From NCBI GenBank assembly GCA_029216955.1, contig JANAVB010015600.1:34206792-34270791 (forward strand): 64,000 nucleotides of DNA, read 5' to 3'. The position numbers were made by a program, and so were the translations under genes. Below the pieces are notes generated by a model, which saw only the letters and a list, made by a program, of their open reading frames with translations, was not told the DNA's origin and searched no databases. Below are positions 60,180 through 64,000 of the stretch, in pieces (positions within the stretch are counted from its first letter, which is position 1; each line of letters starts with the position of its first letter). This DNA comes from Iris pallida (lineage: Eukaryota > Streptophyta > Magnoliopsida > Asparagales > Iridaceae).

Positions 60180-60420
60180 GAGACTGCGGGTTCACTGCAG
60201 CTAGCAACGCACTGGCGTGGCATGACCCCTAAGTTGAAATAATTTCAAGTAAGCGTAGGTGATTGAAAATTATTAAAATTATGTCTTAGTCGTCTTATTT
60301 CATCCTTGAGTTGTTATGTCAAGATTAGATAGAGTTGATAGGGCATTCGTTACCGCAACATAGCTTGAGTTGTGGAACCAAGGGTTTAATGCAGCTAGCT
60401 GTACACTGGCGAGGCATAAA
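60180..60420 (+). repeat. Two diverged copies of a TGCAGCTAGC-centred block
   Basis: About 60185-60232 and 60381-60415 share GGGTT..A.TGCAGCTAGC followed by ACTGGCG.GGCAT. The function is not known. Confidence 0.5.
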
Positions 60421-61433
60421 TTCTCGGTAAAATGACTTCGATTATGTTTACGAGTTTTCGAATACCATAGAGACTACGTCTTATTGGCATATAACTAGTA
60501 AGTTTTCAAAATGATTTGTGCTTATTCCTAGTTACAATTTTCTCAATAAACCGGTAATTCTCCCTTCCTTTCTTGTCCTTCTATTTTTCAGATTGCCATC
60601 TTTTAATATAATTCCGACTGGATTCCTAAACCTATCTAGATTTTGATTCTAAACTCGTGCCTAAATAATTATGGATCAATATTTTAAGCATTTTTGGATT
60701 TGATCATCCTTGAACAATTTCGATCATGACTAGACTCCTTTTATTATATTTCGACCGAGTCAATTTGTATCCTTTCCTAGGTTTGATTCAATAATCATGC
60801 CCAAACAGTTTTGCTTAACTAATTGATCGTTCCTAAACAAATTTGATCACGACTAAACTCTCTTGACCGTAATCATAATCGTGCATATATTTCAATCAAT
60901 TATTGCTGAATGTTATATTTGTATTCCATTTTGATCATGACTGTTTTGACCTTGTTCATGCTTGTGCCAACTTTCTAATTTTATCATGCATGGGTGATTT
61001 GCATGATTAACCTTGATCGTGACTGTATCTTAACTTATATCTATGGGATTATAGCCTTGTTTAGGTTGCATCTACAACCTTAATCATCCTTTAGAAATTC
61101 GGTCGTAACTAGACCATGTTGACTGTAATTAGATCACACCAAATCGTTTCAATTTAAATCATTCTTAAATATTTGGTTGTCAACTAGACCATTGGACCGA
61201 ATATTGATCGTGCCAAATCACACTCTCCTTTTGTCTATTATTTTTATCATTTTGATCATATCCATGACTACATGTGACTAATTAGATCACGAATCATATC
61301 ACTCCCTTGATTATACCATTCGTCGTTTTATTCATATCAATTAAAAATTTGGTTTCTTGATTATTCTTCATAGTCGTGCCTAATTGTGCTCTTTGAAATT
61401 TTGAAGACGAAATATTTTTAAGGTGGGTAGATT

Positions 61434-61931
61434 TGTAAACCCACATCCTTGATTTCAATTTTGTTTTATTTTGTTTTATTTTAATAAATTTTAGTTAGAA
61501 AATAGATTTTATTTGTAACCACTATAGACTATATTTGGATGACAACAGAATTTTTGTCAAACTATTTTTGATTTAGAATTTATAAAACATCGTTTAAATT
61601 ATTTACTAATATTAATTATCAATTAAATTCATTTTGTTATATTATAATTAGTTTGATTCAGTCTTGGACTAACAAAGATATGCCCTGTTTAAATAATATA
61701 TACCATATTTTCCAAGTCATTTGATAAACATATTATTCATTTAAATTATTATTGTATTATATTTAGATTCGATCAAATGCATTTTTTAATATCTTAATAA
61801 AACCTTGAATTATTTTTAAAATCATTATGGATTGATTTTGATTTGTTAAATCTAATATTTATTTAAATATTAGAAAGATTTGATCATCCTAGTCCTCAAA
61901 TTCGAGGACAAATCATTCTAAGATGGGTGGG
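61434..61931 (+). repeat. LTR-start remnant following a polypurine signature
   Basis: AAGGTGGGTAGATT precedes TGTAAACCCAC at 61434. About 500 bp of AT-rich sequence follow before the next signature. Confidence 0.55.
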
Positions 61932-62747
<816 letters not shown>

Positions 62748-63358
62748 TGTAGCTCCCCTTTCCAAAAAATTTAGAAATATTTTTATATTATTTATTTGAT
62801 TTAAATAGGGATTTTTAGAATTTTATAAATAATTATTTAGTTAATTCTTACGGTAGATAATTTTAGTCATGGTTAGAAATTGGAGTACAAGGTCACTAGG
62901 AATCATGGCACAGATAGTGGAGTGGCGTGCTTTGACTAGTATTTAGCCATAGTAAGGGAAGGCCAAGCCATATGATTGTTCTAACTAGGAAAACCAGGCC
63001 AAGTTACGATTTAACCCCTATAGATAGTTTAATTATTTATTAACCTATTTTATTGACTTGTAGAAGACCCGGTTGTACCAATTTAGTCCAACTTGACCAG
63101 AACAGAGCCCAAGCCCATTTAGACTGTAGTGCGTTCAAAGACGCCCATGTAGAGATTTACTATATATAAATTGGTAATTGATTTAGTGGTCTGGTTGTGA
63201 CTTTCTATTAACTTGACATTTAATGTGTGTAAATGATATATATTTTCTTAAATATATGTTTATAATTTTTGGCCTTCTAGACTATATATATAATTGAGTG
63301 TAATTAGAGTATACATATTATGGTAGTGCATGAATAAGTATAATATTATTTGTGAAGT

Positions 63359-63404
<46 letters not shown>

Positions 63405-63563
63405 CAGATAGCATTGATATAAATTGTAGTAGTTAGAGTTAATAATAGATGTATAATATATCAAAGTTGGTTATTATTTCAGAATAAGTCATTTTAAATA
63501 TTCCTTGTATTTTAACAAATATGTGCATAATTATATTAGTCTATATGTATTATACATATATGA

Positions 63564-63617
<54 letters not shown>
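62748..63617 (+). repeat. Outer element B 3' LTR, first part
   Basis: It starts TGTAGCTCCCC and matches 41522-41853 plus 45746-46307 without the solo-LTR insertion (uninterrupted site GTACC at 63075-63079). It is cut at its second (TA)n tract by a LINE 3' end. Confidence 0.85.
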
Positions 63618-63621
<4 letters not shown>

Positions 63622-63674
63622 AAACCCCCTTTATTTATTAATCAAGGCTCAAAATGCCGAAGCCTGGCACGTAT
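63618..63674 (-). mobile_element. LINE 3' terminus
   Basis: On the minus strand this reads a 3' UTR ending GATTAATAAATAAAGGGGG, a plant L1-style tail. It abuts (TA)n on the left and, at CGTAT (63670-63674), a D LTR on the right. It would continue the LINE body found at 15185. Confidence 0.65.
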
Positions 63675-64000
63675 TGTCACGATCCGCTACCCAAATTGTT
63701 GGGCCGGGCCGAGTCATGTCCAGCCTACGCTTGAGATAAAACGTAGTAAGCTGTTCCAAAGATACGAAAGTAAAACTAAAATGTGCTAACAATTCTATAT
63801 GTAATAAAGAGTCATAAATGCTCCAAACACAAAAGTCATCTCATATAATAGTAAGTCCAAGTACAAGTCCAAAATTTAAAGCTGGATACAGGTCCAGTCA
63901 CAAAATACATAGTCTAATACATGACTACTCTCAAAAGTCCAAAATGTAAATAGACAACTAGACGAGTTTTTCCGCAGGTACATCCTCGTAAGACAAAGTC
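63675..64000 (-). mobile_element. Family D LTR, U5 end
   Basis: It starts TGTCACGATCC (plus sense) and matches 609-934 with about 13 differences in 326 bp. The left flank is CGTAT. It continues beyond the window. Confidence 0.85.

Overview
The window looks like repeat-dense, AT-rich nuclear DNA of a flowering plant, probably pericentromeric or otherwise heterochromatic. The signs are several Ty3/gypsy-type LTR retrotransposons, a plant L1-type LINE with an EN-RT-zf-RVT layout, and a CACTA (En/Spm) DNA transposon, many nested in one another. I see no ordinary host gene, tRNA, rRNA or CRISPR array. The only reading frame that looks intact is a small four-exon gene inside the CACTA element (minus strand, 22117-23041). 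It resembles the Ptta/En/Spm accessory transposase family. Family letters A-G below are my own labels. The species is not determinable from the sequence.

Layout: 1-608 is the 5' internal part of a minus-strand gypsy element (family D) with a decayed gag start. Its 5' LTR (609-15184) is split by a complete plus-strand LTR element of family A (1966-13196, TSD ATAAA), which has about 3.75 kb LTRs and a non-coding interior, so it is LARD-like. 15185-18987 is a decayed minus-strand LINE. 18988-19000 is a run of N. 19009-26388 is the CACTA element (TSD TCA). 26389-29800 is a partial minus-strand LTR (F). 29801-39642 is a gypsy element of Tekay/Del chromovirus type (G), with gag-pol broken by 12 premature stops and one frameshift. 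39643-41521 holds LTR fragments. 41522-58794 is the 5' LTR of an outer element B, interrupted by a family A solo LTR (41854-45745, TSD GTACC) and by a complete minus-strand element C (46573-56842, LTRs of 4.7 and 4.3 kb, interior about 1.26 kb). 58795-62747 is the mosaic interior of B. 62748-63617 is B's 3' LTR. 63618-63674 is a LINE 3' end, and 63675-64000 is again a D LTR.

The families share features: a nearly invariant 21-bp hairpin block near the LTR 3' end (families A and B), a primer-binding-like motif 8-9 bp after the 5' LTR that does not resemble the usual initiator-Met site, a purine tract followed by TGTA-type LTR starts, and TATA boxes followed by C/T-rich leaders. Clusters of TTGAC (W-box core) occur in family A and F LTRs. 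Two families also carry plausible splice sites inside the LTR.

The most unusual observation is that the two window edges fit together. The D LTR at the right edge is about 96% identical to the D LTR at the left. Both are flanked by CGTAT, and the LINE tail at 63618-63674 reads directly into the LINE body at 15185. This suggests a large tandem duplication, or that the two contigs joined at the N run are in the wrong order.
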